A stretch of 64,000 nucleotides of DNA from an uncultured Lachnospiraceae bacterium (GCA_910576975.1 CAJTJY010000019.1:1-64000), one strand, 5' to 3'; counted from the stretch's first letter, positions 34,325 through 43,960 are shown. Notes: generated by a model from the letters alone, not told the origin. Numbers and translations: made by a program.

Positions 34325-35827
34325 TCAAAGCTTTACAACCTGAATGCTCTGGGCGTCAGGGTCACTGAGCCCTTCCACGGACAACCCCTGCTTGCGGCAT
34401 TCCTCCACGATGCCCAACAGCTTTCCAGTAAGAATTTCTCCAGGGGCAATCAGGGGGATCCCAGGGGGATAGAGATAGACGAATTCCTGACTGACATGCC
34501 CGGTGGAAGATTTCAAGGCAAGGCGCTCAGAAAGCTGTTCCATGGCAAGGGAAATGGGCATCTGAGGCTTTGGATTCTGATAAATGTCGTTACTGGTCAG
34601 AAGTTTTGAGTCGCCAGGCCTTTTTGCGCCATAGATCACCTTTGCTGCGCCTTGCGGTTTGCGGGCAGATAAAGAAGCCTTTTCATCCAGCTCTTTCAGC
34701 GCTCGCAGCAGTCTCGAAAAGCCGTCGGCAGTATCCATCATGGTGGTAAGGGCGGTGACATAGTGACCTGCGCACATCTCCATCTGCAGATGATACGTGT
34801 TTAACAGCTTATGGTACAATTTTTGCCCGGTGAGCCCGGAGTCTCCTACAGAAATTAAGATCTTGGAAATATCGTGACCAAAACAGGATTCCGAAGAAAG
34901 CGAAGTGCTGTCAAATATTTTCAGGTGCTTTAAGGATTTTGCCTGTTCATAAAAAGTTTTCAGCTCAGCCAAGTATTCTTCCATCTGGGCGCGTCCTTTC
35001 TCTTTCATGTAGCGTACGCACTGATCCATGGAGGTCATCAGAAGATAGGAGGGGGAGCTGGTCTGGTAAACGGATAAAAAACGTTTTAGGGCGTCAAGGT
35101 CAATCCGGTCTGAATTTACATGAAGCAGCGCTGTCTGAGTAAAGCTGGGCAGCGTCTTATGCAGGCTCTGTATCACCAGATCTGCGCCGCAGTCTAACGC
35201 AGATTCCGGGAACTCTTCGGAAAAAATAAAATGCGCCCCATGCGCTTCGTCTACGATTAAAGGAACATCATAGGCATGGGCAATTTCTGCAATGCTCCGA
35301 ATATCGGAGGTAACGCCGTCATAAGTGGGAGATGTGATAAACACGGCGGAAATCTGTGGCAAATCTTCCAGAGCCTGTGCCACATGGGCAGGGGAAATGG
35401 AGCCAGAAATGCCGAATTCCGTGGCGGCAGGCAGAAGGTATACGGTTTCCAATTCTCTTAAAAAGACAGCATGATAGGCGGATTTATGGCTGTTGCGGGA
35501 CATCAGCAATGTGCCAAGCCGGGGCAGCGCAGCGCTGATAGCGCTTAGAATACCGGCAGTACTGCCGTTTACTAAATAAAATGTTTCCTTTGCGCCGTAG
35601 AGGTCTGCAGCCCGCTTTTGCGCTTCTTTTAAAATGCCCTGGGCGTTGTGAAGGTTGTCGAATCCATCAATTTCCGTGATATCAAGAGAATAAAGATCCG
35701 TAAAATCGATGGCTCTGCGTTTGTGTCCCGGCATATGGAAAGGGTAGCGGCCGCTATCCGAATGATCCTTGATTTTTTCTTCTAGGAGAGGGGCTTTATC
35801 CTGCCAGGTGTATTTGATTTTAGACAT
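34325..35827 (-). CDS. Orn/Lys/Arg decarboxylase family protein (YaaO/SpeA-like)
   Basis: 500 residues, PLP-dependent. Decarboxylates a basic amino acid to a polyamine or its precursor (arginine or lysine; not separable by eye). Motifs: N-terminal YPFHMPGHKR, the cofactor Asp in VDEAHGAH, the PLP lysine in SLHKTLPSFTQTALLH, and a C-terminal domain ending YLYPPGIPLIAPGE. The ATG at 35827 has AAAGGAG upstream. First gene of the block that matches the yaaO region of B. subtilis. Confidence 0.92.
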   Translation of the reverse strand: MSKIKYTWQDKAPLLEEKIKDHSDSGRYPFHMPGHKRRAIDFTDLYSLDITEIDGFDNLHNAQGILKEAQKRAADLYGAKETFYLVNGSTAGILSAISAALPRLGTLLMSRNSHKSAYHAVFLRELETVYLLPAATEFGISGSISPAHVAQALEDLPQISAVFITSPTYDGVTSDIRSIAEIAHAYDVPLIVDEAHGAHFIFSEEFPESALDCGADLVIQSLHKTLPSFTQTALLHVNSDRIDLDALKRFLSVYQTSSPSYLLMTSMDQCVRYMKEKGRAQMEEYLAELKTFYEQAKSLKHLKIFDSTSLSSESCFGHDISKILISVGDSGLTGQKLYHKLLNTYHLQMEMCAGHYVTALTTMMDTADGFSRLLRALKELDEKASLSARKPQGAAKVIYGAKRPGDSKLLTSNDIYQNPKPQMPISLAMEQLSERLALKSSTGHVSQEFVYLYPPGIPLIAPGEILTGKLLGIVEECRKQGLSVEGLSDPDAQSIQVVKL

Positions 35828-35941
35828 GATCGTCTCCTTTCTTGTATAGATAAGTATAACGGAAATCACTGAGAAACACAAGGAAATATCAATTGTGAAA
35901 AGAAACAATCTACATTATGATAATGAAGCGGAAAGCGTAAG

Positions 35942-36046
35942 GCAAGGGGCCGTCGCACTAACAAATTTATTTGTTCACAAGGTCTTGCTGCTCATGCGGC
36001 AAAGACGGAATGTACAAAATTTATGTTAGTGTGACAGTCCCTTGTC
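35942..36046. repeat. Dispersed inverted-repeat element, family 1 (copy D, short form)
   Basis: CAAGGGGCCGTCGCACTAAC and GTTAGTGTGACAGTCCCTTG are imperfect inverted ends; the core has AAGGTCTTGCTGCTCATGCG and AAAGACGGAATGTACAAA. Non-coding. Confidence 0.88.
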
Positions 36047-36080
36047 CTGTTTGCTGGAAACAAACAATAAATCACAAAAG

Positions 36081-36374
36081 ATGCGGAAGGAGGACTCAGA
36101 ATCGATATCGATTCTGGAAAATGAGATGGAGAACATGATTAGAAAGCTGTACTGCAATCTGATACAGGAGGAGGATCCTGCTGATAAAGGTAGCAGGGAG
36201 ATGAAACAGGAAATATTGAACTTATTAAAAGAAGAGGGACAATTTCTTGAAAAAAAGGAATATGAAAAATATCGGGATAAGGCATTTCAGGCTGCCGCAA
36301 TAGCGGAGGAATATGGCTTTGAAAAAGGTTTTCGGTTTGCATTTCAATTATTGGTAACTTGCTTCAAAGAGTAA
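36081..36374 (+). CDS. Hypothetical helical protein (DUF6809-like)
   Basis: About 97 residues, highly charged and helical, ending YGFEKGFRFAFQLLVTCF, which recalls the C terminus of DUF6809 proteins of Clostridia. The start is uncertain: the ATG at 36081 has no ribosome site before it, while GGAAGGAGG lies inside the frame at 36085-36093. The next ATG codons (36126, 36135) are poorly spaced from it. The frame also runs back into repeat copy D, so the repeat may have displaced the original 5' end. Function unknown. Confidence 0.5.
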   Translation: MRKEDSESISILENEMENMIRKLYCNLIQEEDPADKGSREMKQEILNLLKEEGQFLEKKEYEKYRDKAFQAAAIAEEYGFEKGFRFAFQLLVTCFKE

Positions 36375-36392
36375 GGAAAAAACAATGCTATG

Positions 36393-36698
36393 TTACAATG
36401 TCCGAAAAAATGCGATCAATGCGGCTTGTTGCTTTTCTGACAGATGTCCAGCCTCCAGTAGAAGTTCTTTCTGATTTGGAGTCAGTGCGAAATTGTCCTC
36501 GTTTTCAGAAAAAAACTGGGAGAGGGTGATTCCAAAAGCATTGCAGACTTTTTCAAGGGAGGGGATGGAGGGAATCATGTTTTTTCGGTACCAGGAGGAA
36601 ATGGTAGACTGAGTGAGGCCAGATTTTTCGGCAAGCTGGTATTCCGTCCATCCCTTCTGCTTTCTGTAATAAAGGATCTGTTCCAGTACGTCAATCAT
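36393..36698 (-). CDS. XRE-family transcriptional regulator
   Basis: 101 residues. Helix-turn-helix at the N terminus (WTEYQLAEKSGLTQSTISSW, then SIPSLEKVCNAFGITLSQFF) and a short C-terminal helix. GGAGG lies 7 bases before the ATG. Divergent from the surface-glycosylation operon, with the operon promoter in the shared 140 bp. It could regulate that operon or itself. Confidence 0.88.
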   Translation of the reverse strand: MIDVLEQILYYRKQKGWTEYQLAEKSGLTQSTISSWYRKNMIPSIPSLEKVCNAFGITLSQFFSENEDNFALTPNQKELLLEAGHLSEKQQAALIAFFRTL

Positions 36699-36762
36699 TG
36701 CTCTACCTCCATCAAAAAAGTAATGGTTGTGTGTATATCGTTACATAATATTCGATTTATCG

Positions 36763-36791
36763 TTGCAAAGTAATGTTTTTTATAGTATAAT
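36763..36791 (+). promoter_or_regulatory. Sigma-A-type promoter of the glycosylation operon
   Basis: TTGCAA, 17-bp spacer, TATAAT. Just downstream is the palindrome ACGAAATTTCGT. Confidence 0.75.
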
Positions 36792-36840
36792 TTTAACGAA
36801 ATTTCGTAATATTTAGAAGGAAAGGAGTGGAATAGAATTC

Positions 36841-38244
36841 GTGGATGTAAAAGAAAAATTTCAGCATTTGCCATTATGGTTTCAAAAGAAGTTTAAAAGA
36901 AATAGAGAAGCAAATTTATTTCTGATGATTGTTTTTTGTGTCGGGATTGTTATGGCATGTATCAATCCCCCGTTTTATGAATGTGATGGTGGTCTACACT
37001 ATGAATGGGCGATGGATGTTTCTTATGGGAATGTGCTTAGCCCGTTGGCAAACCTGTCTGGACATAATAAGGACGTCGTGACAGTTCCCGAGAATTATTC
37101 TGATATAAAATATCGTTTGGTGAAACCGGACACCGGAGAGGGAGGCGAATACATTCGCTATTTAAAGACCGTGAAATTCTCGTCAGAGACCAGAGAGAAA
37201 GAGAGAGACTGGATCTTTACGTCGCTGTTTTACTATCCGCAGGCGCTAGGGCTGTTTTTGGGAAGGCTGTTTCATGTGAGCGTGTACTGGGGGGTCGTAT
37301 TATCTAGAATTATGAATCTCTTTGCTTTTTTAGCGCTAGTTTATACAGCGATTGTCATTACTCCGGTATTTAAGAATATCATGGCAGTTGCGGCAATGTT
37401 TCCCTTGGCAGTCTATCAGGCAGCCTCACTTTCACCGGATTCTATGCTGAACGGATGTTGCTTTCTGTTTACGGCGCTGTGCTTTTCTTATGCATACAGA
37501 GAGCGGGATCATTTGGGACGCAAAGCTGCGCTCGGCTTGGGAGTGCTGCTCGGGATTATTTCCTTGCACAAATATGTGTATGCTTGTCTGGGTCTCTTAG
37601 TTTTTTTAATTCCCAGAAAGAAGTTTGGGACAAGGAAAGACTATTGGAAATGCTTTGCCATTGCATGTATACCCTTAGTGATTTGTGCTGTGCTTGGAAT
37701 GAGGAATGCGACGGATACCATTAGCGTTGGTCAGTCTTTCGGCGTTGTGGATGGGATGACCCAGACGCAGTTTCTGATGGAACATCCGCGTTTCATTTTC
37801 AAACTGCTATATCGCACCTTGAGATATAAGTTTAATGATTATATGCTGTGGCTGAACACATTGGGAAGCCTGGACTGTATGTTGGGTCCCATGGTTCATT
37901 TGGTGCCTGGGTTAGCGGTGTTTGTCGCAAGCCTGGATCAAAATGACGTCTCTGCAAATATAAGGAGAAGGGATAAATATTTAGGATTGTTTGTGTTTTT
38001 GCTGATCAGCGTGGGCATTGTCATGGGTCTTTACATCGGAGACGGCAGGGCGAATCCGGTAGGTTCTGATGTCGTCCAGGGTGTCCAGGGCCGTTATTTT
38101 ATCCCGGTTATTCCAGTTTTTCTGGCGGCGATATGTCCCAAAGGCTACAGAAGCAAGATCAGTCATTTTGCAGAGAAAGCGGCGGGCGCGATGGCTGTAA
38201 TGCTGTTATATTCAACATTTATTCTGTATCGCAGTTGTTCTTAG
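36841..38244 (+). CDS. DUF2142 polytopic membrane protein (glycosyltransferase C-like)
   Basis: 467 residues with about ten to eleven transmembrane helices and a large outside loop after helix 1. The N-terminal NPPFYECDGGLHYEWAMDVS resembles the Asp-containing first outside loop of GT-C glycosyltransferases, and the middle VFPLAVYQAASLSPDSM is a DUF2142 signature. GT-C enzymes use lipid-phosphate sugars, which fits the GT2 and GtrA genes downstream. Start is a GTG at 36841 with AAGGAG 14 bases upstream, a rather long gap. First gene of a four-gene run. Confidence 0.85.
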   Translation: MDVKEKFQHLPLWFQKKFKRNREANLFLMIVFCVGIVMACINPPFYECDGGLHYEWAMDVSYGNVLSPLANLSGHNKDVVTVPENYSDIKYRLVKPDTGEGGEYIRYLKTVKFSSETREKERDWIFTSLFYYPQALGLFLGRLFHVSVYWGVVLSRIMNLFAFLALVYTAIVITPVFKNIMAVAAMFPLAVYQAASLSPDSMLNGCCFLFTALCFSYAYRERDHLGRKAALGLGVLLGIISLHKYVYACLGLLVFLIPRKKFGTRKDYWKCFAIACIPLVICAVLGMRNATDTISVGQSFGVVDGMTQTQFLMEHPRFIFKLLYRTLRYKFNDYMLWLNTLGSLDCMLGPMVHLVPGLAVFVASLDQNDVSANIRRRDKYLGLFVFLLISVGIVMGLYIGDGRANPVGSDVVQGVQGRYFIPVIPVFLAAICPKGYRSKISHFAEKAAGAMAVMLLYSTFILYRSCS

Positions 38245-38261
38245 TAAAGAAAAGAGAAATA

Positions 38262-38672
38262 ATGAAAAGGTTATCGGAAAGACGCCGGGAAGTATCGTTG
38301 TATCTGATATTCGGCGCAGGAACCACGCTGGTGAATCTTGCAGTCTATTATTTTTGTGCACAGGTCCTGCAGTTTGGCACGGTGTTGAGCAATTCTCTGG
38401 CATGGGCGTTATCCGTGTTGTTTGCCTATGCGACGAATAAGGCATGGGTCTTTAAAAGCAGCTATAAAAACTTGCTCAAAGCGGCATATGAGTTGATCTC
38501 CTTTATTTGCTGCAGGCTTGCGACAGGGATCTTGGATCTCTTGCTGATGCTTGTTGGCGTCGATTTGCTGCATTGGGACGGCATGTTGATGAAGATTTTT
38601 GTGAATGTAGTCGTGATAGTGACAAATTATGCTGCCAGCAAATTCCTAATTTTTAAAGCAAAAGACAATTGA
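38262..38672 (+). CDS. GtrA-family flippase-like membrane protein
   Basis: 136 residues, four helices. Family motifs: YLIFGAGTTLVNLAVYYFCA, LAWALSVLFAYATNKAWVF and the C-terminal TNYAASKFLIF. GtrA proteins are thought to flip undecaprenyl-phosphate-sugar to the outer face for the partner transferase. ATG at 38262, 17 bp after the DUF2142 stop; weak AAAGAGA ribosome site. Lies directly before the GT2 gene. Confidence 0.93.
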   Translation: MKRLSERRREVSLYLIFGAGTTLVNLAVYYFCAQVLQFGTVLSNSLAWALSVLFAYATNKAWVFKSSYKNLLKAAYELISFICCRLATGILDLLLMLVGVDLLHWDGMLMKIFVNVVVIVTNYAASKFLIFKAKDN

Positions 38673-38754
38673 CGAGAGAATCAACAATGGACTAATTTGT
38701 AAAAGTTTTGACGAAGTACCTGTTTATGCAAAAAAGCGTTGGATGGAGGAAAAT

Positions 38755-39705
38755 ATGAAGAAGATCAGCCTGATTATTCCGTGTTATAATGAGGAAGAGT
38801 GTATTTCGATTTTTGATCAGGAGATGGAAGGAATTATAGAAAGGATGCAGGAATACGAGTTTGAGATTCTATATGTCGATGATGGATCCAAGGATAAGAC
38901 ATTACAGGTGATACGCCGGTTGTCGAGGGACAGGCATTACGTTCGTTACCTTTCTTTTTCTAGAAATTTTGGGAAGGAGGCGGCAATGTATGCTGGATTC
39001 TGCAATGCGACTGGGGATTATGTGGCGGTTCTGGATGCAGATCTGCAGGATCCTCCCAGCCTGCTTCCTGAGATGGTAAGGATTTTAGAAGATGGAGAAT
39101 ATGACAGTGTTGCAACAAGGCGAAAGAACAGGGAGGGCGAGCCTTTCATCCGTTCTTTTTTTGCAAGGATGTTTTACCAGATCATCAATAAAATTTCCGA
39201 CGCTGATATTGTGGACGGGGCTAGAGATTACCGCATGATGAAACGAGAGATGGTCGACGTGGTTGTGCGAATGGGGGAACAAAATCGTTTTTCCAAAGGG
39301 ATTTTTGGATGGATTGGGTTTCGGACTTACTGGTATTCCTATGAAAATAAGGAACGCGCAAGCGGAGAGACAAAGTGGAGCTTTTGGAAGCTTTTGAAGT
39401 ATTCGCTCGACGGAATTGTCAGTTTCTCCCAGATGCCGCTCAACCTTGCATCCTGGATGGGCGTGACATGTACGGGGATGTCTTTGCTGGCGATACTTTT
39501 CATTATTTTCAAGAAGCTGGCGTTTGGAGAAGATGTGCAGGGCTGGGCGTCAAACATGTGCGTGATTCTTTTTATCGGAGGGATTCAATTATTTTGTCTT
39601 GGCGTGATCGGACAGTATATCGGAAAAACTTATGCGGAAACAAAGAAAAGGCCGCACTATATTGTCAGTGAATGTAGTGACGGGCAGGTAAAGAAGATAG
39701 GATAA
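38755..39705 (+). CDS. GT2 glycosyltransferase, undecaprenyl-phosphate sugar synthase (GtrB/DPM1-like)
   Basis: 316 residues. Cytoplasmic GT-A domain with SLIIPCYNEEE, YVDDGSKDKT and DADLQDPP (DxD-type metal site), the SRNFGKEAAMYAG motif, and two C-terminal helices (about 230-255 and 265-290). Makes polyprenyl-phosphate sugar from UDP-sugar for the outside transferases. GGAGG lies 5 bases before the ATG at 38755. Operon position between GtrA and the DUF6056-like gene. Confidence 0.94.
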   Translation: MKKISLIIPCYNEEECISIFDQEMEGIIERMQEYEFEILYVDDGSKDKTLQVIRRLSRDRHYVRYLSFSRNFGKEAAMYAGFCNATGDYVAVLDADLQDPPSLLPEMVRILEDGEYDSVATRRKNREGEPFIRSFFARMFYQIINKISDADIVDGARDYRMMKREMVDVVVRMGEQNRFSKGIFGWIGFRTYWYSYENKERASGETKWSFWKLLKYSLDGIVSFSQMPLNLASWMGVTCTGMSLLAILFIIFKKLAFGEDVQGWASNMCVILFIGGIQLFCLGVIGQYIGKTYAETKKRPHYIVSECSDGQVKKIG

Positions 39706-39722
39706 CTTAGAGGAGGCGAAAG

Positions 39723-41078
39723 ATGTTGCAGGATATAAAGAACTTTATGAAGACGTATAAGGAAAATTATCTATACATTGTATTGGGCATGATGTTTTTG
39801 CTGATGTTCTTTATGGTCAGAGAACCGTTTGGAGACGACTTATATTATCAAGACAGAGGCGTCCATGATCTAAACTCGCTGGGTGCTTTTTTGACTATGC
39901 GGTATGAAAGTTGGTCTTCCAGGATGATATCGGAAACGGTAATTGTTTTGATGCTTGGCATGGGGATGACGGCATGGAGGATCTTTTCGGCTGCAAATTG
40001 CATGGCGGTCGTGCTTTCAATGAAATATTTAATCGGGATTGGAAATTCCTGGTGGCAGAATGCGACTTTATGTATGCTGGCAGCAGCGTTTCCAATTTCC
40101 TACTATGCAAGCGCAGGGTGGGTCACCACTACGTCCGTGTACCTGTTTTCCGCTGTGGTTGGACTGGTAGCGTTATTTCCCATTCGCAAGTGGCTGGATG
40201 GTAAAAAGATGGCATGGTGGGAAGTCATAATTTATATTTTTTCTGCGGTGGCCGCATGTAACCTGGAACAGGTATCTGCAGTTCTTTTGGGAATTTATTT
40301 ATGTGCCTGTGCATGCGAGATGTTTTTTCGTCATAAGATTCAATGGATGCAGGTTATTATGGTGTTCATCTGCGTGATAAGCATGATCTTTATTTTTACC
40401 TGCCCTGGAAATGCTTTCAGGAAAATAGTTGAAACGGAACAATGGCTGCCGCAGTTTGCAAATTGGACGCTGATAAAAAAATGTCTGTGCGGGGTTCTTC
40501 ATGCGGTGGACTATTTTTTTTACAACAAAAGCATAAATTTGATTGCACTGATCTTGTATTTTGTCATGGCAGCGTTGACGATGCGACAAGTGAAAAGCGC
40601 ATGGAAGAGAGCGCTATGTGCAGCAGGCGGCGTCTGGCTGTGTGCGTCTATAGGGATTATTCTTCTGCAAAAGGCTCATATCATAGGCGAAGAGGCGGTT
40701 TTTCGCTGGGGAGGGAGCGGTCAAAATATGTTGTTGTCAGGAGGGGATATTTTCAGGGCAGTGAGCGCCCTTCTTTTATGGCTGCTGCTGGCAGTGGATT
40801 TATATTGGCTGCTTGGAAAAAGTAAGGATTTTTTTACCGCGCTGATCATTCTGTGCGCAGGATTTGGATCAGTTGCCATCGTATGTTTTTCTCCGACTAT
40901 CTATGTTTCAGGCAGCAGAATATTTATCTTTTGCTATTATGCAGTATATTTGCTGATTAGCTTCCTATTAAAAAAATTATGTCCGGCAAATGCTGAAAAA
41001 GGAGAATTGCTGATTTTGTCAGTCACAGGGTTGTGCTCTTTTGCAAGCTTTTTGAAAAATCTTATCTTTTTAATTTAA
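39723..41078 (+). CDS. DUF6056-like polytopic membrane protein, probable GT-C transferase
   Basis: 451 residues with about ten helices. The first outside loop holds the acidic pair in EPFGDDLYYQD and the later SWSSRMISETV, which fit the DUF6056 group of GT-C-like proteins. With DUF2142, GtrA and GT2 it forms one operon likely to decorate a surface polymer or protein with one or two sugars; which one is unknown. AGGAGG precedes the ATG. A terminator follows. Confidence 0.8.
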   Translation: MLQDIKNFMKTYKENYLYIVLGMMFLLMFFMVREPFGDDLYYQDRGVHDLNSLGAFLTMRYESWSSRMISETVIVLMLGMGMTAWRIFSAANCMAVVLSMKYLIGIGNSWWQNATLCMLAAAFPISYYASAGWVTTTSVYLFSAVVGLVALFPIRKWLDGKKMAWWEVIIYIFSAVAACNLEQVSAVLLGIYLCACACEMFFRHKIQWMQVIMVFICVISMIFIFTCPGNAFRKIVETEQWLPQFANWTLIKKCLCGVLHAVDYFFYNKSINLIALILYFVMAALTMRQVKSAWKRALCAAGGVWLCASIGIILLQKAHIIGEEAVFRWGGSGQNMLLSGGDIFRAVSALLLWLLLAVDLYWLLGKSKDFFTALIILCAGFGSVAIVCFSPTIYVSGSRIFIFCYYAVYLLISFLLKKLCPANAEKGELLILSVTGLCSFASFLKNLIFLI

Positions 41079-41154
41079 TTGGAAATTTGTAAAAGGTAAT
41101 GGTTCACTACTATGGGGTTTGGAAATTTCATAAGCTGACAGCCGATGGATAATT

Positions 41155-41193
41155 TAAGTGCGTGATTTTAGATTATTTAGAATCATGCACTTA
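41155..41193 (+). terminator. Hairpin after the glycosylation operon
   Basis: TAAGTGCGTGATT (41155-41167) pairs with AATCATGCACTTA (41181-41193) with one mismatch. Confidence 0.6.
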
Positions 41194-41206
41194 TTTGCAT
41201 ATTCTA

Positions 41207-41394
41207 GTTTTCTCATTTTGCATATCAAAGATTTACTTGTTCTAAATGGGGCTGTTGCACTAAGATAATCTTTGTGCATTTTGTTTGCATTGCTTTGCAA
41301 TGGAAACCTTTAGAACGAGTAAATATCTTAGTACGACAACCTCAGCAAGACCTTTTGGCATTATGAATTGCAAAATGGGAAAACTCAAACTACA
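41207..41394. repeat. Dispersed inverted-repeat element, family 1 (copy E, long form, rearranged)
   Basis: Outer arms AGTTTTCTCATTTTGCAT and ATTGCAAAATGGGAAAACTC match the outer arms of copy B. Inside are GGGGCTGTTGCACTAAGATA and ATATCTTAGTACGACAACC, then a fragment AGCAAGACCTTTTGGC that is inverted relative to the other copies. Half of the core hairpin is missing. Confidence 0.75.
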
Positions 41395-41543
41395 TGGGAT
41401 TGAAATGGCAGGGTTTTTATAGTAAAATGTTATAGAGAAAAGAGTGGGAGTTCTTGTTATTTTTTCCAGACGACCTATTTTGTGCAAAAGTGCATAAAAT
41501 AGAGGATTATGATGTAAGAACAGGAAATCAGGAGGAACAAAAA

Positions 41544-43502
41544 GTGAAAGCAAAAAGAAGCATTAGCGGAAAAATATTGACGACTACTATCGTGATAGTG
41601 ATGCTATTGTCAGTGGTATTGGTTACTTTAATGTCACGTTCTATGATGTCTTTGACAGATACGATTTTATCTGATGTCTTGCCCTCTATGACAAAAACGG
41701 CATCCCAGAGCGTGGAGGGGAACCTTCATGTGCTGGCAGACCGCATTATTATGATTAGTGACGATGAAACGATAGCCAGTGTCAAAACTACAAGGGAACA
41801 AAAACTGGAAGAGCTGGAAAATTATCAATCAGGAATAGAATTTCTTTGGCTGGGATTATATGACGCTCAGGGAGATTTATTTGCAGGAGCAGATTCTTGC
41901 CCGAAATCTCTGCAGGGGAGAAAAATATTTTCCCTTTTACAGGAAACGCAAAACGTGGTGGTGGACGACGTTAATGCCAGCGAGGAAGAACTAGAACTTG
42001 CGGTGGGAAAGCCAATCAGCGATAAAGAGGGGGAACTTCTCTATTATTTAGTGGGAAGTTATAAATATGACGTGTTGAACGATGTGCTAAACAGCATTAA
42101 TATCAGCGCCAATGGGGAGGCGTTTATTGTAAATACAGACGGTTTGGTAATGGGGCACCGGGATAAGGAATTGATTCGCAGCCAAGTGGATCTGGCTGAA
42201 TATACGGGGTTTGAGGAGTTGGAGAAAAAGGTTGTGTCTGGTCGAACGGGAATCATGGCATTACCGCAGAAAGAAGGGAGTAAATTGGCAAGTTATGTGC
42301 CAATCAACGGCGCTAACTGGTATCTGACGATCATTGTGCCTGACAGAGATTTTATGGGACCGGCTAAGGACAGCATTTCCATGGGACTTATCCTTACGTT
42401 GCTGATGATCATACTTGCTATCTTAGTTATTGTGGGATTTTCTTCTAAGATCCGAAAATCTTTAAAAATTGTTACAAACCGTATCAAGCTGCTCGAAAGA
42501 GGAGATTTGAAAACGCCGGCAGAGATTATCAAGACTAAGGACGAGACGCAGGTGCTTTCAGTGGCGCTAAATACGACGATTACAAGGGTCAACGGCTATA
42601 TTTCCCAGTTGTCAAGGGTATTGTCTAGCATTTCAGAAGGAAATTTTGACGTCTCTATTGAAGAAGAATTCCAGGGAGACTTTATTGAGATCAAGGATGC
42701 CTTGGAGAAAATCGTCGTGTCTTTGAATGCGATGCTGATCTCGGTGCAGGATTCTTCCGCAGAAGTATTACATACGGCAAAAACTGTATCTGAGAGCGCT
42801 GCCATGGTACATGACGGCTCCACGGAGCAGTCGAATTCTCTGATGCTTCTCACGGAAGAGACAAAAGCAATTGAGAAGAATATTCTTGAAGTGGATGGAA
42901 ATACAAGGCGCGCCGGGGAATTGATGGAACAGGCAAAGAGCAGCATGAGTATCGGTGATGATAATATGAAGAATCTTCTCAAAGCCATGGAAGCTATTCA
43001 TGAAAATGCTGTGGAAATCAATAAAATTAATAAGTTGTTGGAGGACATCGCCCAACAGACGAATATTCTGGCATTGAATGCTTCCGTGGAAGCCAGCAGG
43101 GCGGGAGAAATGGGCAAGGGATTTGCCGTTGTGGCTTCTGAAGTGCGCAATCTTGCGGCACAGAGTACAGATTCTGCGCATCATGTCACAGAGGTTATTA
43201 CTAATTCCCAGTTTGCCATCCAGCGTGGAATGCAGTATGCAAGGCAGGCGGCGGAATCTTTTGATGAGATCGAAGCGATCTCCAATGAAATTTCCGAGAT
43301 CACCGTGCATTTGGGCGAGGCGGTTACGGTCCAGAAAGATTCTTTGGAAAATATGACGGGCCAGATAGAGCAGATCAATGCTTTTGCGCAGAAGAATCTC
43401 GACGCCAGCTATGAGAGTACCATGGCAAGCCAGAAGCTAAACCAGCAAGCAGAACAATTACAGAACGTGTCTGGGCGTTTCCAGTTAAGGAGGGGCAAAT
43501 GA
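41544..43502 (+). CDS. Methyl-accepting chemotaxis protein with dCache-type sensor
   Basis: 652 residues: TM1 (about 10-30), extracytoplasmic sensor (about 35-275; FLWLGLYDAQGDLFAGAD and SANGEAFIVNTDGLVMGHRD are double-Cache hallmarks), TM2 (about 277-300), HAMP, and the signalling hairpin with IAQQTNILALNASVEASRAG near residue 504. I chose the GTG at 41544, 9 bases after AGGAGG; an upstream ATG would add an unsupported leader. The next gene starts in its stop codon (ATGA), so receptor and FMN-binding lipoproteins are made together. Ligand unknown. Confidence 0.93.
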   Translation: MKAKRSISGKILTTTIVIVMLLSVVLVTLMSRSMMSLTDTILSDVLPSMTKTASQSVEGNLHVLADRIIMISDDETIASVKTTREQKLEELENYQSGIEFLWLGLYDAQGDLFAGADSCPKSLQGRKIFSLLQETQNVVVDDVNASEEELELAVGKPISDKEGELLYYLVGSYKYDVLNDVLNSINISANGEAFIVNTDGLVMGHRDKELIRSQVDLAEYTGFEELEKKVVSGRTGIMALPQKEGSKLASYVPINGANWYLTIIVPDRDFMGPAKDSISMGLILTLLMIILAILVIVGFSSKIRKSLKIVTNRIKLLERGDLKTPAEIIKTKDETQVLSVALNTTITRVNGYISQLSRVLSSISEGNFDVSIEEEFQGDFIEIKDALEKIVVSLNAMLISVQDSSAEVLHTAKTVSESAAMVHDGSTEQSNSLMLLTEETKAIEKNILEVDGNTRRAGELMEQAKSSMSIGDDNMKNLLKAMEAIHENAVEINKINKLLEDIAQQTNILALNASVEASRAGEMGKGFAVVASEVRNLAAQSTDSAHHVTEVITNSQFAIQRGMQYARQAAESFDEIEAISNEISEITVHLGEAVTVQKDSLENMTGQIEQINAFAQKNLDASYESTMASQKLNQQAEQLQNVSGRFQLRRGK

Positions 43503-43960
43503 CGATAAAGATTGACAGGATGATAGGAATGCTTATGGCGTTATTTCTTTGCGCCTTGATGATTGGCTGTGGTAGTGAAAACCAGAAACAGGAACTCGAA
43601 GACGGATATTATACAGCCGTTATGTCTGAGTATTCGTATGGGTGGAAAGAATATGTAACTATTTGCGTGATGGACAATAAGATTGTCAATGTGGAGTATA
43701 ATGCAAGAAATAAGGCGGGATTTATCAAATCCTGGGACAGCGCTTATATGCGTAATATGAATCCCGTCTCTGGTACCTATCCCAATCGTTATACCAGGGC
43801 TTATGCAGAACAGCTCTTGCAGACTCAGGGGCGGCAAGAGGCCGACTTGCTGACAGGCGCCACGGAATCAGGAGTAAATTTTCAGAAAATGACAGAAGTT
43901 CTGCTGGAACATGCCCGGACAGGGGATACAGAGATTGAGATCGTGCAGGCGGGGGATTAG
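43499..43960 (+). CDS. FMN-binding-domain lipoprotein (first copy)
   Basis: 153 residues with a lipobox ending at the Cys in LMIGCGS. The FMN_bind domain contains DGYYTAVMSEYSYGWKEYVT and the flavin-attachment pattern DLLTGATESG, where an ApbE-type enzyme would join FMN to the Thr of GAT (inference from family). Translationally coupled to the chemoreceptor gene. The next gene encodes a paralogue. Probably an exported redox or ligand-sensing partner. Confidence 0.88.
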   Translation: MTIKIDRMIGMLMALFLCALMIGCGSENQKQELEDGYYTAVMSEYSYGWKEYVTICVMDNKIVNVEYNARNKAGFIKSWDSAYMRNMNPVSGTYPNRYTRAYAEQLLQTQGRQEADLLTGATESGVNFQKMTEVLLEHARTGDTEIEIVQAGD

